Below the pieces are notes generated by a model. It saw only the letters and a list, made by a program, of their open reading frames with translations, searched no databases and had not been told where the DNA came from. A program made the translations under genes and the position numbers. A stretch of 64,000 bases of DNA. It comes from Bradysia coprophila. Lineage: Eukaryota; Arthropoda; Insecta; Diptera; Sciaridae. The stretch covers positions 1,116,001 through 1,180,000 of the forward strand of contig NW_023503727.1 in the NCBI RefSeq assembly GCF_014529535.1. Reading direction: 5' to 3'. This document shows, one piece after another, positions 50,225 to 63,100 of the stretch. The stretch's first letter is position 1; each line of letters starts with the position of its first letter.

Positions 50225-50650
50225 AGGAAAAAAAATGAGGCGAGCAGAGCTTACCAAAAGCGAACAAATTTGTTCTACCATACCCATCCACACACACACA
50301 CTTAAAGGTGTTCTTATATGGGGCTTATATGGGAACTTCGAGGAGCCCTAGCTCCGAAACGAGGCCGGTTCCCCCCAAAAATTTTTTTCTGGAATGTCTT
50401 AGAATGACGACTAGAATCTACTCCCAAAATTTCAACAAAATCTAAAGAAGACTTTAGAAGATAGGAAACACGGACGGACGGACGGACGGACGGACTAACA
50501 AAGTAACGTAGGATTTTTTCATTTCGTTTAAAGTACTGAAATTGACCAAAATGTATGGAAATGGGGCTTCTTGGAAGATTTTTTGCGTGGCCAAATTTTA
50601 AGCTGCAAGAACGTGCTATAGCTCGTTGAACTCGCACGGACGCCTAGTTT
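50225..50650. repeat. Short element with GGAC tetranucleotide run
   Basis: It contains GGACGGACGGACGGACGGAC at 50474-50494 and flanking sequence (CCCTAGCTCCGAAACGAGG, CTCGTTGAACTCGCACGGAC) unlike the other families here. The design, a tetranucleotide run inside a short noncoding element, resembles the 42498-43733 family, but the sequences do not align. Terminal repeats were not found. Confidence 0.4.
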
Positions 50651-51199
50651 TTTTTAATGGTAATTTGGAGTCATTTGTATTTGAATTGTGGAACTTCAAT
50701 ATTTGCTGTCTGCAGTCTACGACAAAAAAAAATTTTTAAAATTTTTTCTAGTAATAGGACTTGCGTCACGGGCGCTATGCTAACGCGCGCCCATGATAAC
50801 AAACTGACGGAAGACGAGATACACGTCGTGATCATAAATTAAATTCTCATTTTTATTGTTATCGAAAATGTACAACACAGACTTGAGTCTTGCTCTTCCT
50901 TTTTTTTTATTTGGCTTACGTACTAGGAGTAAACTCTAGAAAGCGATGCCCTCCGAATATAATATGTATTAAATAACGAATTCTTTAGGTAGATCGGATG
51001 TACAAAGTGCAAAATCAAAATAGGTCTCACGTCTAGCTACTAAATAAATAAGTAAACTGAATCTCTTCCACAGCAGCTCTTCAACACATCTTCATTTTCT
51101 TTCTTCTGTTCGTTCTGCTCATCTTCTTCTCTTCATGACTTGTTTTCAGTTCATTTTGAAATTTAGATTTTTATTGGAATTAATTGACCACAGTTGAAA
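50651..51199. other. 3' flank of the Herp gene
   Basis: No gene is seen. TTTATT at 51169-51174 is an AATAAA on the - strand, 26 bp past the Herp stop. Confidence 0.5.
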
Positions 51200-54100
51200 T
51201 TACAATGCAGGCGTTTCGGGTATCAGTGAGGCAAAAAAGGACATAATGAACGTTCGAACTAGGACAATCATTGGTGTTCGATTGGCTTCGTTCACTGCAC
51301 CATCATTATCAGTAGGTGATGCAGCAGCAGCAGCAGCATTGACTAACGGTTCAGCCTCATTGATTGGATTCTCTTCGTTATTGACAGCGTCCGCTGCCGG
51401 TTGCTGAGGCTGTTGTGGTTGTTGTTCCACGACTGGTGCAGCAACATTCTCGTTGTTATTGTTAGCTGGCGGCGCTACATTGGCTGGTTGGTTATTGTTT
51501 GGTTCGCGATTGAGTTGTCTGAAGTAACCCACATGGTATCTATAGACGACAACGACACAAAGTTTAGCATTTTTGGTCGGGGGCAATGAGAATGACTGCA
51601 ATGTCTTCCTTACCCGTAATATAAAATCGTGAAGAATATTACGATCAAACATCGCAGTGGTGATGAGTAAAAGTAAATTAGTGTCACCAGCACCATCAGT
51701 CGACTGAATGCATAAAACAGGTCCAACCAATCGCGATTCTCCACCTCCTCTTGCACAATGTTTGGAAATCTTTGCTGGGCAGGATTCGGTTGCTGATCAG
51801 GTAACGGTTGTTGCGGTTGAACTTGAGGCTGGGCAACGGCCTGCGGTTGTGGCACTTGTGGTTGTGCCTGATTATTTTGCTGCTGTTGCGTCACTGGCGA
51901 ATTGTACAGGTTTGGTGTTGGAAAATAGTTTTGTGGATAGTAAGGCATTTGAGGCAGGTTGTTCATTCCTCCGTTTTGTGACATGTACAAATTATTCGGC
52001 TGATTTCTGCAAAATAAAAATTTCTTTCGTTGAAATTTGTCGCGATCATTCTAACAAAACGATTCTAACTTACAAAGCGTTCATGTATTGACTGTAGTAT
52101 TGCCGATAAATTTGTTCGACCATCAAATTATACGAAGGCAACTGCTGTGATACCCATTCATTGTATTGCCGATTCATGTCGGCTATCGGCTGACTGGCAA
52201 AACTGTTACTCCAATCGGCTGCAGGTCTGAACAAACCATCAGTTTCGGAGCTGTTACTGTGTGTCGTATTTCGTTGCCTGTACCGTTGGACGGTTAATGA
52301 ATGGTTCCACGTAACGTAACGTTATAATCTTACCGTAAGCCATCTGTGCTAATGTCTGGTTGCAAGGGCTGTGCACTGTTTTTGATGGATCGTGATGTCT
52401 CGAACACTTTGTTTGATTGCAAAACTAAATGGACTGTATGTGTGTCCTGGCCTTCGTATTGTCTGAGAATATCTTTCAAAACGATTTGATCGTTGAGAAG
52501 TTGACCCGAATAAATGAGTTTTTGTTCATCCGTTTTCTGTGGAAAGAAAGAAGAGACTTGGTTGGTACTCTCGGAGATCTGTATCTAAATCAAACAAAAT
52601 AACAAATTGTTGGTTGGTTAACATTTTTGGACGTAATGTCCACAGTCATAGTCACACAACAATGATGGTTCCCTAATGAAACCGGTTCTAACACCAAATT
52701 CTTCAGACAACTAATTATCATTCGAATTGGCGGTCGAAGTACGAAACGCGTTTTAAACCCGATAACCTCTAGTCAAAAAAAAAACATAGCTAACGCCGAC
52801 CCGTACGAAACACCTATTCGTATCAAAAGCCTTTAATGTGAAACTCTTCATTTCTCTTACTTCATTTTCTTCTCTGCTGAAAAACTATTCTTCCTTTTAA
52901 ATCACTTACATTATCCACTCTTTGCCTTGTTATCATATACAACTAAATTGCCGGAGGCAATATAGACAGCCCCGTACGAAGACAAATTTCATAAATTCCT
53001 ATTTAAACAGCTATATACCGCTATATTTACCTATATTTCACTATAAATAAACATTTCACAGATAAATATATGCTATTATATAGCTCTATATGCCTGTATA
53101 TAGCTCAATATAGCTGTATATAGGTATATATAGATGTCCATATATGGAATGCCTGAAACACCCCACACACATAACAAATTATTTCCATGTTAACAGAAAC
53201 TCTCTAAGCATCATTTTTCCCACTTTATATCACTTTTAATAAAATCCAATATGGCCGCCAGCAGCCATTTTGTTAGGAGACCGGAAATAGTACCGACGCT
53301 TTACATTCGTTAATACCTTTCAAACAAAAAAAAATTCATGAAATTCGGTCAAAATTTACTCGAGATATTGTCAAAATACTCCACGTTCACTGTACGGCCG
53401 AGTAGCCAGATAAGAGCTCACTCCAAGAGACCTAGCTCACGCTCCGGAGAACATAATTTCAAAAACTTTTTTTCCCTGATTGGTACGGTCAATACTTATC
53501 TAATAAAGCTAAAACAGACGAAATATGTTGAAATGTGGCCGACCTACAAGCAAAAACTGCTTGCCGCCCTGTGCCTGTTTCACACCAAGGGGTCTAACTC
53601 ACGAGTCGGTCATCCGATTTCCAAAAACTTTTTTGTTGTCGATCGGTATTGTCAATACCTTTAATTTGACGTATCAGTTACAAGTGTAACGTTTGAATGT
53701 CCGTAGATATCTTCGAAAAACCGTAAAGCACTTATTGGGCCACAGCTCGGGAGGGGTCGATCCAAAATCACTCATCTTCGAACTTAGCCTGTCTTTTGAC
53801 ACTACCAAACGGGAAAAAAAAGAATTTTCAAAATCGGATGCGTTTTACTCAAGTTATCGTGCAGACAGACAGACGGACAGACAGACGGACATTTTTTTTT
53901 TCGCGGATTTGGCATCTCTAGACAACCACAATAGGTTTCCCCTTACTCAGGGAGTCCAATTCGACGTGTTACAAACGTATGCGTAAACCTATAAGACCCC
54001 AGTACTTCGTACGGGTCTAAAAATCTCAACTCGGTGACGAAAAGTAAAACTTTTGAATGACGATCTACACAGCTAGTGACCAGACTAGACACATTCAAGC

Positions 54101-57100
54101 CTGGTGCCTTAGCACACGACCAGAAGGGCTTGAATGGTGGAACTTTGGTAACACAAATGTCGCCGACAGAACCTCCTTCTGACCCTCCAAGTTATAAATG
54201 AACGCGAGTTGAAGAATAACCCGGTGGCATAAATAGCTATTTTGCAATTTCGAATTTGCGTTCTAAGTTACACGAAAGAAGAAGGAACGGAGACACAAAA
54301 ATTTGCTTATAGTTTGATATTTAGGTGGTGGTTGTGAGGTGCACATCATTCAAGTTTTTGTATCTTGATTGAACTCATCAGTCCTCAGTCGTTTGCAGAA
54401 TTCGAAGTGGTAAACTCACTACAAGAAACGATGAACGCTAAACTATTCTTAATCGTCATTTTGTGCTTTGTAAGTTCGACCATTGGCAGACGAAAACACG
54501 TTCCCACACCATCGGAATTTTCCTGTCCGAAAAGTTGTGATTGTGACAAATTGAATTATTACAAGGAAACAAAGTGTAGTGGAAATGGGTCGTCGTTGGA
54601 GTTAATTCTGAGACAAACATCGATTCTCCCATCCCCCCAATTCACTCATATCCGTGGTAATCATTTGACCGTGAATTGCACAACAGCAGATCATTTTGCG
54701 TACGAAATTGTTTCCGAATTTAATTTCGTCAATTTGGTGTTCATTCGATACAATGGATGCCCGTTGCCGCTAAGCAAATCGTTCAGCCAAATTCATTCCG
54801 GTTTGTATGAGTTTCACTTCAACACAACCGAAAGCGTTTCAATTACCAGGGAATACTTCAATGGATTGGGTAACCTTCAGGAATTGTTTTTGAGATCGAG
54901 CTCATCAATGGACCTGGCTGACGACGTTGTCACAGACCTACCCTATTTGATTGATCTGACAATAATATCAAAGGAAATCAACGAGAAAATATTCGATCAA
55001 CCGTCGAATGTGACCGCTTTGAATGTCGGCGGTCTTAGCGGTGAATTCAATACAGAAGTGCTGAAGAAATGGACTCAGCTTACCTCGTTCAGTTTGACTG
55101 AGAGCAAAATTCAACATTTGTCAAAGAAACTTTTCGCGAGTGTGCCGAATATTCTCACGGTGTCGTTAAAGTTCAATGAAATTACATCGATTGACTCCGA
55201 TGCCTTTGAATCACTCGAGAAATTGCAAGGCATGTCATTGGTAAAGAATAAATTTGTAAATATTCCGCAACGTTTGATCATAAAAACAGACAGTTTTAAC
55301 TACTTTCGCATCGAATGCGACGAAGACACCAGTCTCGACACATTACCAGACGAATTCCTATCGAGTATACCCAATTTGCGAACCGTTTACATCATCGCTT
55401 GTAACCTAAAATCCGTCAGGGATGCCGACTTGTGTTTGGGAGTAGTGGTGCTCATACAACAAGAGAATCTGGGAGTAGTGGTGCTCTTTCAAGTAAAGCT
55501 GGAAAGATGTAGTGGTGCTCATCATTCGAGTAGTGGTGCCCGAGCCTCGCTTGTCCTTAGAAGTCGGCGCCCCTGAAATCCGTACCGGAAAATCTACTCA
55601 AGAACTCGACGAACGTTTATGATTTGAATATGCGAAATAATGCGTTGACTGATCTACCGGAAAATTTCCTGGCCAATCAAACCAAATTGGGTCACATCAA
55701 TTTCAGTTCGAATCGATTCAGCCAAAGTTCGGACCAATTTTTCGAAAATCTTTTAACAAAACCGATCTGGGGCAGTGATAGATTTAACATTTACTTCATG
55801 ATGAATGGCTTCGAAAGTCTCAGTCGCGAGCGCATCTCGTATCTATCGCAATTTCGTGGCTATTTCGATTTTCGCTGGAATTCAATCACTGATTTGAGCG
55901 GTTTCGATGGTTTGGTCAAAGGAAACGAAGACAGTTTCATCAATGTGGAAAGGAATCCAATCAATTGTGAATGCTTAAGCGTCAATGCGTATAAAAAGTA
56001 TGCCGAAGTCACAGCAGCCTATTATCAGAGACACATCAATGACACCGTTTGCGCTAGTCCATTAAATTTAAATGGGACAGCCGTTATAAATGTTGACTGT
56101 TGAACAAATGAATTTTGAACCTGGTGAACCTTTTTATTCAATTTGCAAAATTAGTCCACAGGAAATGTGAAAATAAAGAATTGAAAACGAAAATGTTGCA
56201 TTTTGTAGAAACAATCAAACAACAAAATGGTAAGCGACTCGACAGTATCTTAGAGATGTGCGGGCCGCCCGAAAATGTCGGGCCGCCCGGGTTTTTATCC
56301 GGCCCGACCGGGCCTGGGCCGGGCGGGCTTCAAATCTGTCGGGCCGAGCTTGGACCGGACCTAAAAAATTAAATTTTTGGCCCGATTTTCAAAGTTTCGC
56401 GCACTTTTTTATATGAAATTTGCTTTCGGGCCGCCCGAAAATGTCGGCCCGTCCGAGTTTTTTTGCGGCCCGATCGGGCTTGGGCCGGACGGGCTATAAA
56501 TACGTCGGGCCAGTTCGGGCCGGGCTTTAAAAATGAATTTCGGACCGGGCTTCGGGCCGGACGGGCTTCAAAAAAACATCGGCCCGCACACCTCTATTGT
56601 ATCTTAGAATGTTGTGGCAATGTTCAAAGGGCAAAGGATTGGAATATGTGGCCAATTTTTAGATCCGTCAAAGAATGAAGGGATAGTGAGGCGTTTCTCT
56701 ATCTTTGGCTCGAAATTTAAGATGGAGACACTGAACACAATGTGACTCTTTCGAATGCTTTTCAAGTAAGTTAACTTTTGGCGAGTGTTTCCTCAATCCT
56801 GATGTCTTAAGTCAGAAATTTGATAAAAACTTAATCGATTCATTAATCTACTTGAAGGCCTGGATGAACAATAGTCCATAAAATATGTGAACCCAGACCT
56901 GATATTACCATACCATTTGATTAAATTTACTTGACATACACTTGGTTGTGTTTAAATATGCCCCAGTATTACGTACGTTCCATATTCATCATTCTTTTCA
57001 AAAACGAACAAAAATATTTACTCAGCTGCAGCAATTCGTCGCAGTATAGACGGTCTATACGACTTGTTCAGGCACGTTTAAAATTTTTCGAGGGGGTAAC

Positions 57101-60100
57101 CACTGTGGAATTTTTGGGACTGGTCAATGGAATTTTTGAAATTAAGGCTAAATGTTTCCATTGTCATATGTTAAGCCCTTGACATGCCCTAAGAGGAATT
57201 TGTGCAATTTTTGGAATGTAACAGAATCTTTGGAATTTCGAGTCCAAACCAAATTAAATTGAACATTTTGGAATTGAGTGGAATTGTTGGGACAGATTTT
57301 TTGCCAGTGGTTACCCCCTCGAAATACTGTTGCATAAATAAGGCGAGGAACAGATCAAATTCAGATCGTGCAAAAATGATTCAAGAGACTTTAGGTTAAC
57401 AGGACAATAGACCGGATGTGGCATAATTTCTAGCAGGTGACAGAGGCTTTTATTGTATCACTTGTTTTGTTAAATGTTATCATTGTAAAATCTCTGAGTC
57501 TGGTTGACCTATCAGACTGAACCTGAGTTGACCTGTTTAGTTATTTAACTTTGGCAACATTTCCTACTGTAGCGTCGATTAGGTGCTTGAACAGGTCTGG
57601 TCCAAGGTCACTGAAAATGTCAATCGTCATCCACAGAGAAGGCAATACAAGACACAACCTCACTGTGACGTTTTAACGAAAGTACACCATTTGTTTGTTG
57701 ATTTTGAAACGGCATATGACAGGGTTTTTCGGAGGAAACTATGGAATGTGATGGTGGAACTTGGTTACCCCAAAAAACTTATTCATTTGGCTAGAATGAC
57801 TCTTTCACATGTGAGAGCCAAGGTCAGAATTCGGAACAATCTATCTGATTCCCTTGAAGCCTTGGAAGCTAAGAGTAATTATACCAAGAGAGGAAATTTC
57901 AATCAAATTTACGTAAAATATGTGGTCCCAACATGAAATACGAAATGTTTATTGGTGTGTGTGTTTTCTCTCTTAATTAAGAGGGCAAATTGAACTGTCA
58001 AAAGCGAAATAGCGTCAGCGTATACATGTATTGGTGTAAAAGTATACGAAATGTGTATCTTATACAAACTGATGTTGGGACCACATTTCGTCGTACAAAT
58101 TTCCTCTCTAGTTATAATTACTCTAAGCTTGGAAGGACTTAGACAAGGCGATGGACTGGCAGCTTTATTCTTCAACATTGTTCTTGAGAAGGTGATAAGC
58201 GATAGCGACGTGGAAACCAGCGGTACAATCTTCAGAAAGTTGAGTCAGTTGTTTTGTCAGTATGCTGATGACCTAGACTTAATTTAATGGAACATTGGCA
58301 TCGTTAAAGAGAATTTCACGAAAATTGAAGATAGGGGTGCTGAGTTCGGTCTCAAGGTCAGTGAGAGAAAAACCAAGTACATGACAACTTCATTGTCTGA
58401 TGGCAGATCAACGGACCATACGCTGGAGGCGAATGGAAAACACGTCGAGACTGTCGACAGCTTTATTTACCTTGGGTCGCTGGTGAATAGTGATAATAGC
58501 ATCGGAGAGGAAATACGTAGAAGGGTAACGCTTGGTAACAGGAGTTACTACAGTCTTCAAAAACTCATCCGGTCAAAAACACTCAACCGCAACCTTGTGC
58601 GAATTGTACAGATCGCTGATTCGACCAGTTGTAGCATATGGATCGGAAGCTTGGTGCATGACACAAAGTGACGAACAGACACTTTTGGTTTTTGAAAGGA
58701 GAATTCTTCGATCAATTTTTGGAGGTGTCAATGTGAACGGTAACTGGAGAAGAAGATACCACCATGAGCTGTATCAGCTTTACAAGGAGCCTGATATAGT
58801 CAAATTCACCAAAATCAATCGATTAAGATGGCTCGGTCATGTACAAAGAATGAACAAGGAACGTGTATCACTGAAACTGCTAAATACAAATCCCGATGAA
58901 AGACGCAGACCAGGAAGACTAAGAGCGAGATTGAAAGATGCAATTGAGTCTAATCTAAACGTACTAAGAGTGAGCGACTGGAGAACGTTGGCGCGGAATA
59001 GGTCCGATTGGAGAAGTTTGCTGGAAGAGGCCAAAACCAATAGTAGGTTGTAGTGCCCGCCTAAGTTGAAGTTCAGTTTATTTGCTTCTATCAACTCATT
59101 ATTAACAGGCACAGGAACAACGGTCAAAAAGCTTCTTATTTTGGGTCCTTTGGGTCCCGCAGTGGTATCATACCAACATAAACCACTAAATTTCTAAGAA
59201 AAAGACTGACAACTGCGTTTAGTAGGCTCCTTATTTCAAATAAGCTAAGTTTATCAGTATCTGTTTACTACCCCCTCAAGCGACCTAAACCTCTCGCGAT
59301 CTACTTGTCAAACGGACGCTAAATGTCAGAGAAATGATAAGTTGGTATGTCTGTGGCGAGATAGAAGGAACCATAAAAATGATAAGTTGGTACGACTGTG
59401 ACGAGGTAGAAGGAACATGTGAAGGACAGTTGGCTCCTATGGGAGAGCATGTGAGAGAAACATTCTCTCCCATGGGAGCCAACTGTCATTCACATGTTCC
59501 TTCTATCTCGCCACAGGCGTACCAACTTATCATTTCTATGGTTCCTTCTATCTCGCCACAGGCATACCAACTTATCATTTCTCTGCTAAATGCACTGCTG
59601 TTAATATCCGTTGCATTTCTGTTCTACTTCAAGTTTGTTTGACTTCAGAGTTATCACTCTGTTAATTTGATTGCGTCGTAATGGACGTAATATACAATGA
59701 CGATAACTTGTGGTCACTATTGTAGCCCAAAATATAGTCGTAAATCAGACAGCTGCTCTAAGAAAACCGACGAATTTTTAACCGCATTAGATCAATGTTA
59801 ATGAAAGAATCTGAATTCTGCTCAGCCAAGTGACCTTAAGTAAAAGTTTCAACACTTTCACCAATGTCAATACGCAAATACAATGACAGGTCGTTATGGA
59901 TCTGATATAATAATTTGCAAATTGAATTCAATTGCCGTAATAGCTGGGGTTTTTCCCGGTTTTTCTTCGTTGCGATAAAAAATTTATTTTTATCTCAAAT
60001 GAAAGTGGCACCACTAACTAACATTGTTCTGCATTTTGGTTGGCTATTCGACACGACTTAGATATGTCGATATTTTCCATGATAATTCTCTTTATTTTGT

Positions 60101-63100
60101 TATTGTCAGCCCGTTTCATTTCAATAAATTGATAAGCACGAACGAAAAAAAACAACGTCTCAAGCTATATAGGTATAGGTATGTACATCCAACCGTTATT
60201 CCCTTGACTGAAAGTCAGGGTCTTACACCAGAAAATACCGAAATGTGTGGGTGACAAAAAAGTTCACTATGATTGAAAATGTGTGAAATGGTATGAAAAA
60301 CGTTAAATGTGGGTAACAAAAAATCGTTGAATGCACGATAACTTGAGTAATTCTCAAGCAATTTGGATGAATCTTTTTTTTTAAATGTGTGGAAGTAAAA
60401 TACCGAGGCTAAGTTCGAAGATGGGCTATGTGGGACGAAGGATCTGGAAGATATCCCAGAAAAACAGGATTTTACACTGTTGATTATAGCCTCAATCGAA
60501 AAAGATTACTTTGATGAAATTTGATTTTGTTGCGTTGTGTGTGTAAATCGTATAAGTATGTTTACGATAATGTGCATGAAACAAGTAGAAAGAAAAATTT
60601 CGTCACTACATGCCCAGCCTCTAACAGGTAAACGTCTCTTGTTAGTGAACTGCTAACAACTTGATAGTTGACCATCAAATTTGATAGTTGACTAACTTTA
60701 ATGCGTCTACTACCAAAAAAAGATGTTTTTTTACTCAATGTCTTACGGAAAAAAATGCCAATGAGCACACTATGATTGAAAAGTGTAGGAAATTTTATGA
60801 AAAACGTTAAATGTAACCATCATTCTTTGTAGGTAGTATAAGATAAGTCATTCTCAACTAATTTCAAAATATTTTTTTTAAATTCATTATTCCAACAATC
60901 AAACAAAATATGTTACAACTCCCATACGAGTGTGAAGTTTGCGGCCAGAGCGAAGCGAGGGCCGTAATTCTCACGAGTCGTAAATATGTTATGGGATATT
61001 ATATTCGACCGATAGAAAAATTCAATTTTACCGATAAAAAATAATAAAATACCGATAGAAATGTGGTACATGTCGCTGGCACCTCTTCAGTAAATCAGTA
61101 AAAAGTAAAAAAAAACATAGCTAATAAATTCCTATTTAAACAGCTATATACCGCTATATTTAACTATAAATAAACATTTCACAGATAAATATATGCTATT
61201 ATATAGCTCTATATGCCTGTATATAGCTCAATATAGCTGTATATAGATGTATATATAGATGTCCATATATGGAATCCCTGAAACCCCTCACACTTAACAC
61301 ATTATTTCCATGTTAACAGAAACTCTCTAAGCATCATTTTTCCCACTTTATATCACTTTTAATAAAATCCAATATGGCCGCCGGTAGCCATTTTGTTAGG
61401 AGACCGGAAATAGTACCGACGCTTTACATTCGTTAATACCTTTCAAACAAAAAAAAATTCATGAAATTCGGTCAAAATTTACTCGAGATATTGACAAAAT
61501 ACTCCACGTTCACTGTACGGCCGAGTAGCCGGATAAGAGCTCACTCCAAGAGACCTAGCTCACGCTCCGGAGAACATAATTTCATAAATTTTTTTTCCCT
61601 GATTGGTACGGTCAATACCTATCTAATAAAGCTAAAACAGACGAAATATGTTCAAATGTGGCCGACCTACAAGCAAAAACTCCTTGCCGCCCTGTGCCTG
61701 TTTCACACCAAGGGGTCTAACTCACAAGTCGGTCATCCGATTTCCATAAACTTTTTTTTTGTCGATCGGTATTGTAAATACCTTTTATTTGACGTATCAC
61801 TTACAAGTTTAACGTTTAAATGTCCGGAGATATCTTCGAAAAACCGTAAAGCACTTATTGGGCCACAGCTCGGGAGGGGTCGATCCAAAATCACTCATCT
61901 TCGAACTTAGCCTGTCTTTTGACATTACCAAACGGGAAAAAAAAGAATTTTCAAAATCGGATGCGTTTTACTCAAGTTATCGTGCAGACAGACAGACGGA
62001 CAGACGGACATTTTTTTTTCGCGGATTTGGCATCTCTAGACAACCACAATAGGTTTTATCTTACTCAGGGAGTCCAATTCGACGTGTTACAAACGTATGC
62101 GTAAACCTATAAGACCCCAGTACTTCGTACGGGTCTAAAAATTGTCTTTCCTTCACACTTTGTCGATTTTGGAAATATAAAGCAAAGGCGGTTCGTTCCT
62201 AGCGAATTCATACTTCATTTATTTATTTATTTTTATTTTTTACCAAAGTGAAAGAGTCCTCTCATCGTTCCACATTCGTAAAACTTCGCTCTGATTAAAT
62301 TTGACAAAATGACAATCAAACAGAATAATAGATTGCTCATACGAGTGGGAAGTTTGCGGCCAGAGCGAAGCGAGGGCCGTAATTCACACGAGTCGCATTT
62401 TATTTACGATTTGTGGTTGATTGAAAATCTTGCTGCAAATTTATAAGAAAAATGAGAACTCAAAGATCATTCGGTCTTCGAAGGTTTATTTGAAGAACTT
62501 TTTCTGTCAAATTTTGTTGTCATGTTTACAGTAATCGATATATTAAATGTAGGCATTTGTATCAGTGATGCTTCGGAAGTTCAACAATGAAATTGATCAA
62601 AAATATATTGAAAAAATTGTCAGTCAAGGGACCTGACCCGCCCAAAAGGTGGGACCTAGTGTATACATGAAGCTATAATTTGGTTAGAACTGGCTGTCTT
62701 TGAGTTATATTATTAACTTTTGTAGGTATTCACTATGTTATACAAATTTGACATAGCGTATCACTTATGCATGTAATGAACGAATCATTCCACTTTGTAT
62801 ACCGAAAAAATACGAAAACAAATTGATAAAAACTTGTAAATTTTATTAGACGAATTATGTCAGACCGAAGCACTTGCAATGTCTGAACTTCAAAATTTTT
62901 TTCGTTTTTCTTCTTCTTCAAATCATGATCTCATATCCCGTCTATTTAACTATATTTCGATTTGTCGTTAATAAGCTCAGTTGTTTTTGTTTTCGTGTTT
63001 TTATATTTAGCTATCATATGTCATCAAAACCGACTGTCCATATCGTTCAATAAATTCTAAACACTTACAGGCTTTGATGGATAGACTTCCGACAGCAATC

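Noticed and set aside
51401-51589. + strand frames over the Herp exons (51401-51589, 51708-52091)
   Set aside because: They are antisense to the Gln/Asn-rich coding exons.
53338-53664. Long open frames beginning MKFGQNLLEIL in copies B and C (53338-53664, 61461-61910) and their relatives in copy A
   Set aside because: They recur because the repeat DNA recurs. There is no family motif, the copies differ by frameshifts, and the copy A version is on the opposite strand.
60024-60254. 76-residue + strand frame
   Set aside because: Chance frame in repeat-derived intron sequence.
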